Of a stretch of 64,000 nucleotides of DNA, positions 39,465 through 50,699 are shown one piece after another. The notes under the pieces were generated by a model. That model searched no databases and had not been told where the DNA came from. It saw nothing but the letters and a program-made list of their open reading frames with translations. The translations under genes and the position numbers were made by a program. Numbering within the stretch: position 1 is the first letter of the stretch; every line of letters begins with the position of its first letter. This DNA comes from Glaciecola sp. (GTDB lineage Bacteria; Pseudomonadota; Gammaproteobacteria; Enterobacterales; Alteromonadaceae), in NCBI GenBank assembly GCA_018623155.1, contig JAAZVZ010000001.1, positions 1-64,000 of the forward strand, written 5' to 3'.

Positions 39465-40490
39465 ATGATCAAAACATGTATTATTGGCGCAAGTGGTTAC
39501 ACCGGCGCAGAACTTGTAAAACTTATTAGCCAACACCCCTGCTACTCATTGGATGAGATATTTGTATCATCCAATTCTCAAGATGCATATAAACCCATTA
39601 GTGATCTTCACGCTTCTTTATTAGGTGTGACCAATCTTACCCTTAGTCCCCTACAAGACAGTGCATTAGAACAACTGGCTTGGGACTATGATGTGATTTT
39701 TTTGGCCACGCCACATGAAGCATCGCATGAATGGATACCGACACTTGCCGGTAAAAGAGCCAAGGTTTTGGACTTGTCAGGTGCCTATCGACTAAAAGAT
39801 AGAGATATCTTCGCAGAATATTACGGCTTTACCCATACCGATCAAGTTTGGTTAGACAAGGCAGTTTACGGTCTAGCTGAGTGGTATCCTCAGCAAATCA
39901 GCGATGCTTCTGTCGTTGCAGTGCCCGGATGTTATCCTACGGCCAGCTTGTCGGGCTTAAAGCCGCTGTTCAATGCGAACTTGTTAGATACCAATGTAAG
40001 ACCCGTTATTAATGCGATCTCTGGAGTTTCTGGTGCCGGTCGCAAGGCGGCACTGAGTAATAGCTTCTGCGAAGTAGGCTTGCAAGCATACGGTATATTG
40101 TCCCATCGTCATATGCCAGAAATTACAGCGCATCTTGGTACAGACGTTATTTTTACTCCGCACTTAGGTACATTTAAGCGCGGTATCTTAGCCACTATCA
40201 CAGTCAAATGTCATGAGGGCGTAACCACTGAGCAGATTGACAATACTTTCAAGCAAGCTTACCCGGAAGGTGGCTTAATTCGCTTAAGACGTTCCGCGCC
40301 AAAATTAGACGACGTGGTGAATACACCATTTTGCGATGTTTTTTGTGTTTATGATACATCTTCACAATATGCGGTGATTACCGTTGCTATAGACAATGTA
40401 TTAAAAGGTGCTGCAGCACAAGCACTGCAGTGTGCGAATTTGACGCAAGGTCTAGCTGTAAATTCTGGTTTATTGTTGGAGGTTGAATGA
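39465..40490 (+). CDS. argC: N-acetyl-gamma-glutamyl-phosphate reductase
   Basis: 341 residues. Third step of arginine synthesis, NADPH-dependent. The Rossmann motif IIGASGYTGAELVKLI is at 6-21 and the catalytic cysteine in VAVPGCYPTAS near 155. ISGVSGAGRKAA is also conserved. Start ATG follows AGGACCTGAGAG. Its stop overlaps the argB start by 4 bp. First gene of argCBFGH-argA. Confidence 0.96.
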   Translation: MIKTCIIGASGYTGAELVKLISQHPCYSLDEIFVSSNSQDAYKPISDLHASLLGVTNLTLSPLQDSALEQLAWDYDVIFLATPHEASHEWIPTLAGKRAKVLDLSGAYRLKDRDIFAEYYGFTHTDQVWLDKAVYGLAEWYPQQISDASVVAVPGCYPTASLSGLKPLFNANLLDTNVRPVINAISGVSGAGRKAALSNSFCEVGLQAYGILSHRHMPEITAHLGTDVIFTPHLGTFKRGILATITVKCHEGVTTEQIDNTFKQAYPEGGLIRLRRSAPKLDDVVNTPFCDVFCVYDTSSQYAVITVAIDNVLKGAAAQALQCANLTQGLAVNSGLLLEVE

Positions 40491-41269
40491 AACCTTTAGT
40501 CATTAAAGTTGGCGGGGCATTTTTGGAGCATCCAGCTTACCACAAAGATTTTTTTGCGCACTTGAAGGCTTTACAAAAAACCAGACCTGTCATCCTTGTG
40601 CATGGTGGTGGTTCTTTGGTTCAATCACTCTTTGATAAGTTAGGTAAAGTAACCCAAAAACGCAATGGTCTTCGAGTCACCCCAAAAGAGGATATGCCAT
40701 ACATAGCTGCAGCACTTGCCGGACAATGCAGTACGGCACTTTTATCAGCTGCATTACAAAATCAACTCACCGCAACAGCATTGACATTAGCCGATGGCGA
40801 TATGACTTACTGCACGCTAGACGATATCCAACTTGGTCAAGTCGGCACGCCTCATAAAGGCAGACCGGATTTTCTTAAAGGCTTACTAAATTTAGACGTA
40901 TTGCCAATCATAAATTCTGTGGGTGCCACTCAAACAGGTGAACTAACGAATGTCAACGCGGACCACGCTGCGACAATTATTGCTCAACTGATTGATGCAG
41001 ATTTGCTAATGTTATCCGATGTACCTGGCGTATTAGATGGTAACAAACAGCTATTAACAACACTCGATGTTGAAGGGTTTACTCAATACGTCGCAAATGG
41101 TGTCATTACCGATGGCATGATTGTCAAAGTACAAGCTGCTTTGGACACTGCTGCTCAATTATCTGCTCCAGTTGTTATTGGTGCATGGCAAAATACACAA
41201 GCCTTAACAAGCGGTGATTTATCCGGTTTTGGTACCACCATATATCCACAACAGACAGAACTCGCTTAG
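40487..41269 (+). CDS. argB: Acetylglutamate kinase
   Basis: 260 residues, amino acid kinase fold. Phosphorylates N-acetylglutamate. KVGGAFLE near 7, VHGGGSLVQSLFDK and NVNADHAATIIAQ are the nucleotide and substrate segments. The length is that of the E. coli-type, arginine-insensitive enzyme, consistent with control acting at ArgA. ATGA overlap with argC. Confidence 0.96.
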   Translation: MKPLVIKVGGAFLEHPAYHKDFFAHLKALQKTRPVILVHGGGSLVQSLFDKLGKVTQKRNGLRVTPKEDMPYIAAALAGQCSTALLSAALQNQLTATALTLADGDMTYCTLDDIQLGQVGTPHKGRPDFLKGLLNLDVLPIINSVGATQTGELTNVNADHAATIIAQLIDADLLMLSDVPGVLDGNKQLLTTLDVEGFTQYVANGVITDGMIVKVQAALDTAAQLSAPVVIGAWQNTQALTSGDLSGFGTTIYPQQTELA

Positions 41270-41288
41270 ATAAGCGCAAGGAAATATC

Positions 41289-42206
41289 ATGCAACAGGAT
41301 TTATTGACCTTTAAACATTCTACTCCGCAACAAATGCACGACTTGCTTGAATTGGCATTGGCTGTCAAAAAGACGCCCTCAGATTATTGCAATGCTTTAC
41401 AGGGAAAATCTTTGGTTGCGTTATTCGAAAAACCGTCTTTGCGAACGCGTGTCAGTTTTGACATCGGTATCAATAAATTAGGTGGGCACTTAGTGTATTT
41501 AGATGCCCAAGCCAATAATCTTGCTGGTCGAGAAGACACTAAAGATATGGCGCAAAATTTATCTTGTTGGGCAGATGGCATCATCGCTCGAGTATTTGCA
41601 CATGAAACGTTGCAAGAGCTTCAAGAGTTTGCCAGTGTACCGGTCATTAATGCATTGTGTGACCGCTACCACCCATGCCAAGGTCTAGCTGACTACCTCG
41701 CTATGGCTGAAGTATTTCAAAATATTCAAGGTCGCACAATGGCTTATGTAGGCGATGGCAACAATGTTACCCATTCATTACTTATCGTAGGCAGTCTCCT
41801 AGGTGTTCATCAAGTGGTTGTGACTCCAGAAGGACATGAAGCAGATGCCGACATCGTGGCATGGGCAAAACAAATTGGCGAAACCACTGGCGCAACCGTT
41901 ACCGAATTAAATGACGTTAGTCAATTAGCCGTAGCGGATGTGATTTATACTGACACTTGGTTGTCCATGGGCGATAATACCCCCCTGGCTGAAATCAAAG
42001 ATAAATTCATGCCTTATCAGGTTAATCAGGCACTCATGGAACAGTGTGGCGCGCAATATGTGATGCATTGCCAACCGGCACATCGCGATTTAGAAATTAC
42101 GGGCGAACTAATGGATTCGGACGCCTCATTATTAATGTTACAAGCAGAAAACCGTATGCATGCACAAAATGCCATTATGGTGACGTTGCTTGGGGCAAAT
42201 GTGTAA
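41289..42206 (+). CDS. argF: Ornithine carbamoyltransferase
   Basis: 305 residues. Makes citrulline from ornithine and carbamoyl phosphate. The carbamoyl-phosphate loop reads KPSLRTRVSF (Leu where many have Thr, as in the Shewanella form I recall), with HPCQGLADYL and the ornithine-binding HCQPAHRD near 262. AAGGAAA precedes the ATG. It lies between argB and argG. Confidence 0.95.
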   Translation: MQQDLLTFKHSTPQQMHDLLELALAVKKTPSDYCNALQGKSLVALFEKPSLRTRVSFDIGINKLGGHLVYLDAQANNLAGREDTKDMAQNLSCWADGIIARVFAHETLQELQEFASVPVINALCDRYHPCQGLADYLAMAEVFQNIQGRTMAYVGDGNNVTHSLLIVGSLLGVHQVVVTPEGHEADADIVAWAKQIGETTGATVTELNDVSQLAVADVIYTDTWLSMGDNTPLAEIKDKFMPYQVNQALMEQCGAQYVMHCQPAHRDLEITGELMDSDASLLMLQAENRMHAQNAIMVTLLGANV

Positions 42207-42218
42207 GAGTTATCATTC

Positions 42219-43436
42219 ATGAAAAAAGATATCAAAAAAGTCGTTTTAGCTTATTCTGGTGGTTTAGATACCTCAGCGATCATTCCTTGGTTAAAGGAAA
42301 ACTACGACTGTGAGGTTGTTGCTTTTGCCGCCGATGTGGGTCAAGGTGATGAAGAATTAGAAGGCTTACATGAGAAAGCCATTGCCAGTGGTGCGTGCGA
42401 ATGCTACATCGTGGATTTAAAAGACGAATTTGTCGCCGATTATATATACCCTACTGTCAAAACAGGTGCAGTATATGAAGGTGAATATTTACTTGGTACC
42501 TCAATGGCACGCCCTGTTATTGCCAAAGCGCAAGTAGAAGTTGCGCGCAAAGTCGGTGCGGATGCATTATGCCACGGCTGTACCGGCAAGGGTAATGACC
42601 AAGTGCGATTTGAATCGACCTTCGCTGCTTTAGCACCTGACTTAACCGTTATTGCGCCTTGGCGTGAGTGGGATATGGTATCTCGTGAAGACTTACTTGA
42701 TTATCTGGCAGAGCGCAATATTCAAACGACGGCTTCAGCAACTAAGATTTACAGCCGTGATGCTAACGCATGGCATATTTCACACGAAGGTGGAGAGTTA
42801 GAGGATCCATGGTGTGAACCAACAAAAGGCATTTGGACGCTAACCGTTGACCCAATGGATGCACCAGATACGCCTGAAACCGTAACACTGTCATTTGACA
42901 AAGGTGAATTAGTGGCTGTAAATGGCCAAACACTTGCCCCTTATCCAGCTTTAATGGAACTGAACCGCATAGGAGCTGCACACGGTGTGGGTCGCATTGA
43001 TATTGTTGAAAATCGTCTGGTCGGCATGAAATCACGCGGATGTTACGAAACGCCTGGAGGCACAATTTTGGTCAAAGCGTACAAAGCGCTTGAATGTTTA
43101 GTATTAGACAAAGCAGCCCTGAAGCATCGTGAACAACTTGGCCTAGAATTCTCGCATGTTATGTATGATGGACGATGGTTTACAGCGCTCAATGATGCCT
43201 TACTTGCAGGTGCGAACTCTTTTGCGCAACTCGTCACGGGTGATATTGTGGTGAAACTATACAAGGGAACCGCGACTGTGACCCAGCGTCGTTCGCCAAA
43301 TAGCCTGTATTCAGAAGATTTCGCAACCTTTGGCGCTGATGATGTATATGACCAATCCCACGCGGAAGGCTTCATTCGTTTATTCAGCCTATCAAGTCGC
43401 ATCAAAGCAATGCACGATATGGATAAAGCCGAGTAA
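42219..43436 (+). CDS. argG: Argininosuccinate synthase
   Basis: 405 residues. Joins citrulline and aspartate using ATP. The PP-loop [16 protein letters not shown] is at 10-25; [15 protein letters not shown] and [15 protein letters not shown] are substrate segments. Full family length. It is followed 20 bp later by argH. Confidence 0.96.
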   Translation: MKKDIKKVVLAYSGGLDTSAIIPWLKENYDCEVVAFAADVGQGDEELEGLHEKAIASGACECYIVDLKDEFVADYIYPTVKTGAVYEGEYLLGTSMARPVIAKAQVEVARKVGADALCHGCTGKGNDQVRFESTFAALAPDLTVIAPWREWDMVSREDLLDYLAERNIQTTASATKIYSRDANAWHISHEGGELEDPWCEPTKGIWTLTVDPMDAPDTPETVTLSFDKGELVAVNGQTLAPYPALMELNRIGAAHGVGRIDIVENRLVGMKSRGCYETPGGTILVKAYKALECLVLDKAALKHREQLGLEFSHVMYDGRWFTALNDALLAGANSFAQLVTGDIVVKLYKGTATVTQRRSPNSLYSEDFATFGADDVYDQSHAEGFIRLFSLSSRIKAMHDMDKAE

Positions 43437-43456
43437 ATTAACGTTAGGAGTGCAAG

Positions 43457-44845
43457 ATGGCATTATGGGGTGGGCGGTTTGCCCAAGGTAGCTCAAACAT
43501 GTTTCGTCAGGTCAATGATTCCATTGGGTTTGACCAAGTCATGGCCGCGCAAGATATCTGGGGCTCAATCATCTGGTCTCGTGCAATTGCCAAAGCCGGC
43601 GTATTGACTCACGATGAACAAAATAAGATTGAAACTGCGTTGGACGCGTTATTAGCCAAAGCTAAAGCGAATGAATTAGATTTTTCTCTGACCGATGAAG
43701 AAGACATTCACGCGTTTGTGGAAGCTGAACTGACTAAACAACTCGGTGATATTGGACGCAAACTGCACACTGGACGCTCACGTAATGATCAGGTAGCGAC
43801 CGATTTTCGTTTATGGGTAAAAGACCATGTTAGCATGTTACGTGCCGATCTTATCGCCGTCATTACTTCATTAACGGATGTCGCGCAACGCACTCAAGAT
43901 ATTATTTTCCCTGGCTATACACATTTACAACGCGCACAACCCGTGCGTTTTGCCCACTGGGCATTAGCCTATGTAGAGATGTTCAAACGCGATGTTTCTC
44001 GCCTTGATGATGCTCTTGCGCGCATGAATTACGCTCCGCTAGGATGTGGGGCACTTGCCGGGACCACTTTCCCAGTCGATCGTCATGAGATAGCCTCACA
44101 ACTGGGTTTTTCAGGCCCATGTACAAATTCGTTGGATGCTGTATCTGACCGTGATTTTGTTCTTGAATTGTTGTTTTGTGCCTCTACTTCCATGATGCAT
44201 ATCTCACGTATGGCAGAAGATTTGATTTTTTATAATTCTGGAGAATCTGGATTTATTACACTAGGCGATAGCGTGACCTCAGGCTCCTCTTTGATGCCAC
44301 AAAAGAAAAACCCAGATGCTTGTGAATTAATGCGCGGTAAATGTGGCCGTGTCTTTGGTGCCCTACAAGGCCTACTAGTCACCATGAAGGGATTACCACT
44401 TGCGTACAATAAAGATATGCAAGAAGACAAAGAAGGTGCCATGGATGCTGTGACTCAGTGGCATATCTGTCTAGCCATTTCTGTCGAAGTCCTTGATAGC
44501 ATGCAAGTAGACAAAGTTCGGTGCGAAGAAGCTGCTAAACAAGGTTATGCCAATGCTACAGAGCTAGCTGACTATCTGGTCGAGCGTGGTATTCCTTTCA
44601 GAACGGCACATGATATCTCTGGTCAAGCGGTTGTCTATGCGATTGAACAAGGCAAGCCATTAGAAGCGCTTACTGTGACAGAGTTACAACAGTTTTCACC
44701 TATCATCAAAGACGATGTATACCCAATTTTGCAATTGGAATATTTGGTTAATAAACGCAATATCCTAGGCGGTACTGGTAAAGAGCCAGTCACAAAAGCC
44801 ATCGAACATGCGCTTGCATTTTTAAGCGCACAACAAACACGTTAA
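43457..44845 (+). CDS. argH: Argininosuccinate lyase
   Basis: 462 residues, fumarase/aspartase superfamily. Splits argininosuccinate to arginine and fumarate. GRSRNDQVATDFRLW, GYTHLQRAQPV (catalytic His) and the signature GSSLMPQKKNPDACELMRG near 276-294 (catalytic Ser). It is a stand-alone lyase, not fused to an acetyltransferase as in some marine relatives; argA follows 16 bp later. Confidence 0.96.
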   Translation: MALWGGRFAQGSSNMFRQVNDSIGFDQVMAAQDIWGSIIWSRAIAKAGVLTHDEQNKIETALDALLAKAKANELDFSLTDEEDIHAFVEAELTKQLGDIGRKLHTGRSRNDQVATDFRLWVKDHVSMLRADLIAVITSLTDVAQRTQDIIFPGYTHLQRAQPVRFAHWALAYVEMFKRDVSRLDDALARMNYAPLGCGALAGTTFPVDRHEIASQLGFSGPCTNSLDAVSDRDFVLELLFCASTSMMHISRMAEDLIFYNSGESGFITLGDSVTSGSSLMPQKKNPDACELMRGKCGRVFGALQGLLVTMKGLPLAYNKDMQEDKEGAMDAVTQWHICLAISVEVLDSMQVDKVRCEEAAKQGYANATELADYLVERGIPFRTAHDISGQAVVYAIEQGKPLEALTVTELQQFSPIIKDDVYPILQLEYLVNKRNILGGTGKEPVTKAIEHALAFLSAQQTR

Positions 44846-44861
44846 TTTTGGGAATGTTATA

Positions 44862-46178
44862 ATGGTTTTAACCCATCTTGATATGATTTCACTGTTTCGC
44901 AACTCGGCGCCTTACATTAATGCGCATCGGGGCAAGACCTTTGTCATCATGTTAAGTGGGGAAGCAGTTGCCAGTCCTAAATTACCTACAATTATTCATG
45001 ATATTGCTCTATTGAATTCTTTGGGTGTGCGTTTAGTGATCGTCCACGGTGCTCGTCCACAGATTGAAGAACGCGTCGCAATGCGCGGATTTGAATCCCG
45101 TTACCAAGATGACGTACGCATCACGGATAAGCCAACTTTAGCGTGTGTACAAGATGCAGCAGGTTCTGTCAGAGCCCAGATTGAAGCGTTGTTAACGATG
45201 GGTTTAGCCAACTCTCCTATGCATGGTTCCGACGTGCGGGTAGCTTCAGGCAATTTAGTTGTCGCCAAACCAATAGGCGTTCGCGCAGGCATCGACTTTG
45301 AAAACTCCGGTCAAGTGCGTCGCATTGACAAAAGTGGGATCACCAACCACTTAAATGATGGCTTTATTGTTTTGCTCTCCCCAATTGGTTATTCACCTAC
45401 CGGTGAGGTCTTCAACTTATCTCATGAAGATGTTGCTGTGGAAGCAGCAAAAATATTGGATGCTGACAAGCTCATTGCGTTTTCTGAGCACAAAGGATTA
45501 ATTGATCGAGATGACAGATTGCTGCGCAATGTCTCGTTACAACAGCTAGAAAACTTATTAGAGCACAGTGCACTTATTAATGAACCCAGTGTTCTAAACG
45601 CGCTGCATCACAGCGTCGCTAACGGTACCGAGCGCTCTCACTGCGTCAGCTATAACGTCGATGGATCATTACTCAAAGAACTGTTTACCCGTGACGGGAC
45701 TGGTTCTTTAGTAACCGAAAACCACTATGAACAATTGCGACCAGCAACCATAGAAGATGTTGTAGGGATTTTACAATTAATCAAGCCGCTAGAAGAAAGT
45801 GGTGCATTAGTGAAACGTTCTCGTGAGCGTTTAGAGAACGAAATTGACCATTTTACTGTCATTGAGCGTGACGGCATGATCATCGCCTGCGCTGCACTAT
45901 ACCCTTATCCAGAAGCTGCGTGTGGCGAGGTTGCTTGCGTGGCTACTCACAGCGATTACCGAGGCAAAAACCTTGGTGAACGCTTACTCGAAGCGCTCAT
46001 CAATGAAGCACAACAGTTAGATTTGTCGACATTGTTCGTGTTAACCACACTCACTGCTCATTGGTTTTTGGAGCAAGGGTTCCGCCCAGGTGAGATCAGT
46101 GATTTACCGAACGCAAAACAAGAACTGTATAACTTTACTCGTAACAGCAAGGTTTTTACGCTTCCAGTCGCTCACTAA
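44862..46178 (+). CDS. argA: N-acetylglutamate synthase
   Basis: 438 residues, the classical two-domain ArgA. An amino acid kinase-like domain (about 1-285, with LVIVHGARPQIEERV) binds arginine for feedback inhibition. A GNAT acetyltransferase domain follows (about 300-438, with CVATHSDYRGKNLGERLLEA). It catalyses the first step of arginine synthesis. Placement at the end of argCBFGH puts the feedback-regulated entry step under the same promoter. Convergent with maeA, stops 1 bp apart. Confidence 0.95.
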   Translation: MVLTHLDMISLFRNSAPYINAHRGKTFVIMLSGEAVASPKLPTIIHDIALLNSLGVRLVIVHGARPQIEERVAMRGFESRYQDDVRITDKPTLACVQDAAGSVRAQIEALLTMGLANSPMHGSDVRVASGNLVVAKPIGVRAGIDFENSGQVRRIDKSGITNHLNDGFIVLLSPIGYSPTGEVFNLSHEDVAVEAAKILDADKLIAFSEHKGLIDRDDRLLRNVSLQQLENLLEHSALINEPSVLNALHHSVANGTERSHCVSYNVDGSLLKELFTRDGTGSLVTENHYEQLRPATIEDVVGILQLIKPLEESGALVKRSRERLENEIDHFTVIERDGMIIACAALYPYPEAACGEVACVATHSDYRGKNLGERLLEALINEAQQLDLSTLFVLTTLTAHWFLEQGFRPGEISDLPNAKQELYNFTRNSKVFTLPVAH

Positions 46179-46179
46179 A

Positions 46180-47865
46180 TTACACACTCACTCGCTTATA
46201 CTCTCGATACGCCGGTTGCCAGAACTGAGCATTAATGCGCGCACGTAACTCTTCGTCAGAGACACTCAATGCATGACCCTGTTTCATGGCTACCTTTGCC
46301 ACAGCAAAGCCAATTGCCTTACTGATGGAGTGAATATCCGTGATGGGGGGTAATAGCGCGCCTTTACCCGTATTAGCGACGGGTGAAAGCTCCGCAAGCG
46401 TACTCGCCGCGACCATTAACATCTCATCACTGATGATTCGTGATTTGGCTACCAAAGCACCTAGACCAATGCCTGGGAAAATATAGCTGTTATTACATTG
46501 TGCGATTGGGAATGACTCACCATTATAAAAGACTGGCTCAAATGGACTGCCCGTCGCAACAATCACTTGACCATTACACCAGCGGATCACATCTTCAGGT
46601 GTCGCTTCAACCCGTTTAGATGGATTGGATAGCGGAAAAATAATCGGTAAATCATGGTGCGCTGTCATGGTCTTCACGACTTCTTCAGTAAACAATCCCG
46701 GCACACCAGATACGCCTAACAGCACATCCGGCTTAGCATGCGCGACAACCTCTAATAACTTTGGATACTCGCCACTGATCTGCCAGTCAGAAATTGCGTC
46801 CCGACTTTGCGCCAAAGCGGCTTGAAAATCTCTCAAGTCTGGCGTGTCATCCGTTATTAGACCCAATCTATCAACCATATAAATGCGTGCTCGCGCATCG
46901 CCATCCGATAATCCCTCGTGCTTCATTTGTTGAATGAGCATTTCAGCGATGCCACAGCCAGCTGAACCGCCCCCAACAAATGCAATGCGCATACTCGAAA
47001 GCGTCTTACCCGCTAAGCGACATGCCGAGAGTAATGTCCCCAAAGCAACCGCCGCAGTACCTTGAATATCATCATTAAAACAGCAATAGTCCTCGCGGTA
47101 TTTTTGCAAAATCGGCATGGCATTGGGCTGAGCAAAATCTTCAAACTGCACCATAGCTTCGGGCCAGCGTCGTTTGACTGCCTGCATAAATAACGCGATA
47201 AATTCGTCATACGTTTCTTGATCGATACGCGTGTGACGTTCACCCATATACATAGGATCGTCCAACAGCGCTTGATTGTTAGTTCCAACATCTAAAGTAA
47301 TGGGCAAGGTATAGGCTGGACTGATACCACCACAAGCGGTGTACAAAGATAACTTACCGATTGGTATGCCCATACCACCAATACCCTGATCACCCAATCC
47401 CAATATACGTTCACCGTCTGTCACAACGATGACTTTTACCTTGCGTTTTGTGGCATTGCGCAAAACGTCATCTAGGTGATAACGTTCTTTATATGAGATA
47501 AATAAACCACGTGATGATCGATAAATATCCGAAAAACGTTCACACGCCTCACCCACGGTAGGAGTGTAAATGATGGGCATCATTTCAACGATATGCTCTT
47601 GCACTAACTTAAAATACAAGGTTTCATTGGTGTCCTGAATAGCCCGCAGATAAATATGTTTATTGAGTGGATCCGTAAAGCTCTTATACTGTTGATACGC
47701 GCGCTCAGCTTGTTCTTCAATCGTTTCATATCGAGGGGGAAGCAGCCCCATCAGATTAAATGATTTTCTCTCGCGTTCAGAAAACGCACTGCCTTTGTTC
47801 AATAAAGGCGTTTCTAAAAGTGCTGGGCCAGCATGTGGAATATACAAATACTCATTACTTGTCAT
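46180..47865 (-). CDS. maeA: NAD-dependent malic enzyme
   Basis: 561 residues. Oxidatively decarboxylates malate to pyruvate. [17 protein letters not shown] near 100, [31 protein letters not shown] and the Rossmann loop [13 protein letters not shown] near 295 match the SfcA/MaeA form, as does its length. No operon partner is evident; it is convergent with argA and lies 73 bp downstream of mrcA. Confidence 0.94.
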   Translation of the reverse strand: MTSNEYLYIPHAGPALLETPLLNKGSAFSERERKSFNLMGLLPPRYETIEEQAERAYQQYKSFTDPLNKHIYLRAIQDTNETLYFKLVQEHIVEMMPIIYTPTVGEACERFSDIYRSSRGLFISYKERYHLDDVLRNATKRKVKVIVVTDGERILGLGDQGIGGMGIPIGKLSLYTACGGISPAYTLPITLDVGTNNQALLDDPMYMGERHTRIDQETYDEFIALFMQAVKRRWPEAMVQFEDFAQPNAMPILQKYREDYCCFNDDIQGTAAVALGTLLSACRLAGKTLSSMRIAFVGGGSAGCGIAEMLIQQMKHEGLSDGDARARIYMVDRLGLITDDTPDLRDFQAALAQSRDAISDWQISGEYPKLLEVVAHAKPDVLLGVSGVPGLFTEEVVKTMTAHHDLPIIFPLSNPSKRVEATPEDVIRWCNGQVIVATGSPFEPVFYNGESFPIAQCNNSYIFPGIGLGALVAKSRIISDEMLMVAASTLAELSPVANTGKGALLPPITDIHSISKAIGFAVAKVAMKQGHALSVSDEELRARINAQFWQPAYREYKRVSV

Positions 47866-47938
47866 CGTAAATCCTGTCGAGTGATGAAGTTATTCTTTTT
47901 ATTATTGTAATTTTTGATTTTATATTACGAGTAAGACG

Positions 47939-50557
47939 CTAGAAAATATCATCCCCCTCATCAAACTCTGTTGATTTTTTTTGTTCTAGCGGATCAATGA
48001 CTTGATCTGAACGCAGGGAAACTGTTGGCTCAGTGCCTAATGCAAAGTATTCAAAGAGGGCGGTATGATCATTACGAGGAGTTAATTTACCTGTTGCACG
48101 GTCCACTCTTACTTGTGTGATACCGGCGGGTATTGTGACAGGTTGCGACGGAACATCTTGTAAGGCAGACTGCATAAAATAAATCCAAGCAGGCTGTGCA
48201 CCTTTAGCGCCATCTTCTGCGCCAAACATTCCGTTACCAATCCAGTTAAAACGATCGGGATTCATATTAACTAAGTGCTGGTTGCGAGTGGTGCGTCCAA
48301 GCTGACGGTTACTATCGTCAAAGCCTAGCCAGCTGGTGGCAACTAAGCCCGGTGCAAAACCACTGAACCAAGTATCACGCGCATCATTTGTCGTACCGGT
48401 TTTTCCGCCAATATCTGTTCGTTGCAAAAGATTTCGAGCGCGCCACCCCGTACCTAACCAATAGGTTTTGTTATTCCATGAACCATTGGCTCTTACGGCT
48501 GTACGCATCATTTCAGTGACCAAAAACGCGTTTTGAGCAGAAATCACTTGTGGGGCTTGTCGTGTATAATCCATTTTTGGAATGGCTAGCGGATCATTCG
48601 TATCGATAGTTGCACCGCACTCTGAACAGGCTAGTAATGGTTTAGCTTCCCAAATTAACTCATCTTCATTACTCGTAATGCGTTCAATAAAGTAAGGTTT
48701 TACTGCATGGCCACCATTGACAAAAACGGCTAGACCATTTGCAACTTCTAAAGGAGTATGAGAGCCAGAGCCCAACGATAAGGTTTCATCGCGAGGTATA
48801 TCATCAAGTTGGAAACCAAATTTTGCCAAATAACGCGCTGCGTTTTCAATACCAATTGCACGTAATAAGCGAACCGAAACAACGTTTTTAGATTTGCCTA
48901 ACGCGACACGCATACGAATTGGACCATCGTATACCGCGGGTGAGTTTTGTGGGCGCCATGCCACACCAGAGCTTGCATCCCATTGGTTAATTGGTGCGTC
49001 ATTAATGACACTGGCAAGGGTATAACCTGACTCTAAAGCTGCTGAATAGATAAATGGTTTAATATTCGAACCAACTTGTCGTTTAGCCTGCGTCGCACGG
49101 TTAAATTGAGATGCATAGAAGTTATATCCACCCACCACAGCCCTAACCGCACCATCATTGGGATCGAGAGCGACAAATGCAGCACCCACAGTAGGTAATT
49201 GACTCAATGACCATTGCTTTGCCTCAGTTTCACGCACATTCACCACATCGCCAACTTGCACAATATCTGCAGCAGTCTCGGGAATGGGACCTTGCCGATG
49301 ATCGTTGATATAAGGTCTGGCCCAGGCAAGGCCAGACCATTCAATCTTAATATCCTCTCCAGCCCCAGCAAGCCTTACACTAATGTCTCGCTCATTCACT
49401 TGAGTGACTAATGCCACCTTGAGGGGAGCAACTGCATCAACGTTGTCAAGCAACTCGAAATCACCATCTTGAATCACGATCTCAAGGCTACTCTCTTCGC
49501 TCGTCAATGGTTCCAATGGCACTGTGCTAGTGGGTAGCGTGTCAACCATCTGCTCAGCATCACGTAATTCGTTAATAGTTGTGATGGGGCCACGATAACC
49601 GTGACGCTCATCATAATCATGCATGTTTTGTCGTACTGCATTTTGAGCAGCATGTTGCAGTGATGCAGGGGCGGTGGTATAGACCTTAAACCCAGCAGTC
49701 TCAGCTATCTCTTTACCGTACAACTCAACCATTTCGTTATAGACCAAATCCGCTAAATATGGTGCTGCTAAATCAAGCTCCGCACCGTGCTTTTGCGCTG
49801 TCACTGGGGCATTTTTGGCTAATGTATACTCTTCTTGAGAAATATACCCCTCATCTAACATTCGATATAAAACGATTTTGCGTCGTTCAACAGAACGCTC
49901 AGGGCGACTGATTGGATTTAAGACCGATGGTGCTTGAGGCAAGCCTGCTAGAGTAGCTATTTGCGCGAGTGTCAACTCATTTAAGGTCTTACCATAATAG
50001 ACTTGGGCAGCAGCACCAAAACCAAAAGCGCGGTGTCCTAACTCGACCTTATTTATATACAATTCCAAAATTTCATCTTTATTGAGGGTTTGTTCTATAT
50101 GCCAAGCGATGAATATTTCTTTGACTTTACGAATATAGGTCTTTTCACGGCTTAAGAAGAACCCGCGAGCTAATTGCATGGTAAGCGTCGAACCACCTTG
50201 CCCTTTTTGTCCGGTTACAACAAGGTTGACCAACGCGCGAGTCATGCCGATTGGGTCGATCCCATCATGTTCATAAAAACGTGAGTCCTCCGTGGCTAAT
50301 ATAGCATTGACAAGCCGCGTGGGAACCTCGTCGATGGCTATGGGGATACGACGCTTAACTCCATATTGTCCGATTAACTGACCATCTTGAGTATAAATGC
50401 GCAACGGGGTTTGCAGACGAATGTCTTTAAGAACTTCCACAGAAGGCAAATCCGGCTTGACCATAAAATAAATTGTGGCCACAGCTAACATGCCAAGGGT
50501 CACCCCAGCAATAAACATGACGACAATAAATTTTAAAGCTAATTTTAGCTTTTGCAT
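47939..50557 (-). CDS. mrcA: Penicillin-binding protein 1A
   Basis: 872 residues from ATG 50557; the frame is open 23 codons further. Bifunctional inner-membrane peptidoglycan synthase. One N-terminal helix (about 8-32), a GT51 transglycosylase domain (ATEDSRFYEHDGIDP with catalytic Glu, GQGGSTLTMQLAR), an OB-like insert, and a transpeptidase domain with GSNIKPF (SxxK), SKN and KTGTTNDARDTWFSG. Divergent to pilMNOPQ, the common gammaproteobacterial arrangement. Confidence 0.95.
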   Translation of the reverse strand: MQKLKLALKFIVVMFIAGVTLGMLAVATIYFMVKPDLPSVEVLKDIRLQTPLRIYTQDGQLIGQYGVKRRIPIAIDEVPTRLVNAILATEDSRFYEHDGIDPIGMTRALVNLVVTGQKGQGGSTLTMQLARGFFLSREKTYIRKVKEIFIAWHIEQTLNKDEILELYINKVELGHRAFGFGAAAQVYYGKTLNELTLAQIATLAGLPQAPSVLNPISRPERSVERRKIVLYRMLDEGYISQEEYTLAKNAPVTAQKHGAELDLAAPYLADLVYNEMVELYGKEIAETAGFKVYTTAPASLQHAAQNAVRQNMHDYDERHGYRGPITTINELRDAEQMVDTLPTSTVPLEPLTSEESSLEIVIQDGDFELLDNVDAVAPLKVALVTQVNERDISVRLAGAGEDIKIEWSGLAWARPYINDHRQGPIPETAADIVQVGDVVNVRETEAKQWSLSQLPTVGAAFVALDPNDGAVRAVVGGYNFYASQFNRATQAKRQVGSNIKPFIYSAALESGYTLASVINDAPINQWDASSGVAWRPQNSPAVYDGPIRMRVALGKSKNVVSVRLLRAIGIENAARYLAKFGFQLDDIPRDETLSLGSGSHTPLEVANGLAVFVNGGHAVKPYFIERITSNEDELIWEAKPLLACSECGATIDTNDPLAIPKMDYTRQAPQVISAQNAFLVTEMMRTAVRANGSWNNKTYWLGTGWRARNLLQRTDIGGKTGTTNDARDTWFSGFAPGLVATSWLGFDDSNRQLGRTTRNQHLVNMNPDRFNWIGNGMFGAEDGAKGAQPAWIYFMQSALQDVPSQPVTIPAGITQVRVDRATGKLTPRNDHTALFEYFALGTEPTVSLRSDQVIDPLEQKKSTEFDEGDDIF

Positions 50558-50699
50558 GATAATACTACTCTTACACACATCCGAATTTGCAGCTGCTATT
50601 CTACACATTTGCTCGGCGTACTGCATCTTCTATCGCTCACATCGATCAGGATTTTCCCCATATGCATCTTGGGCCATACTCTTTTCACACCTCGCCTAA

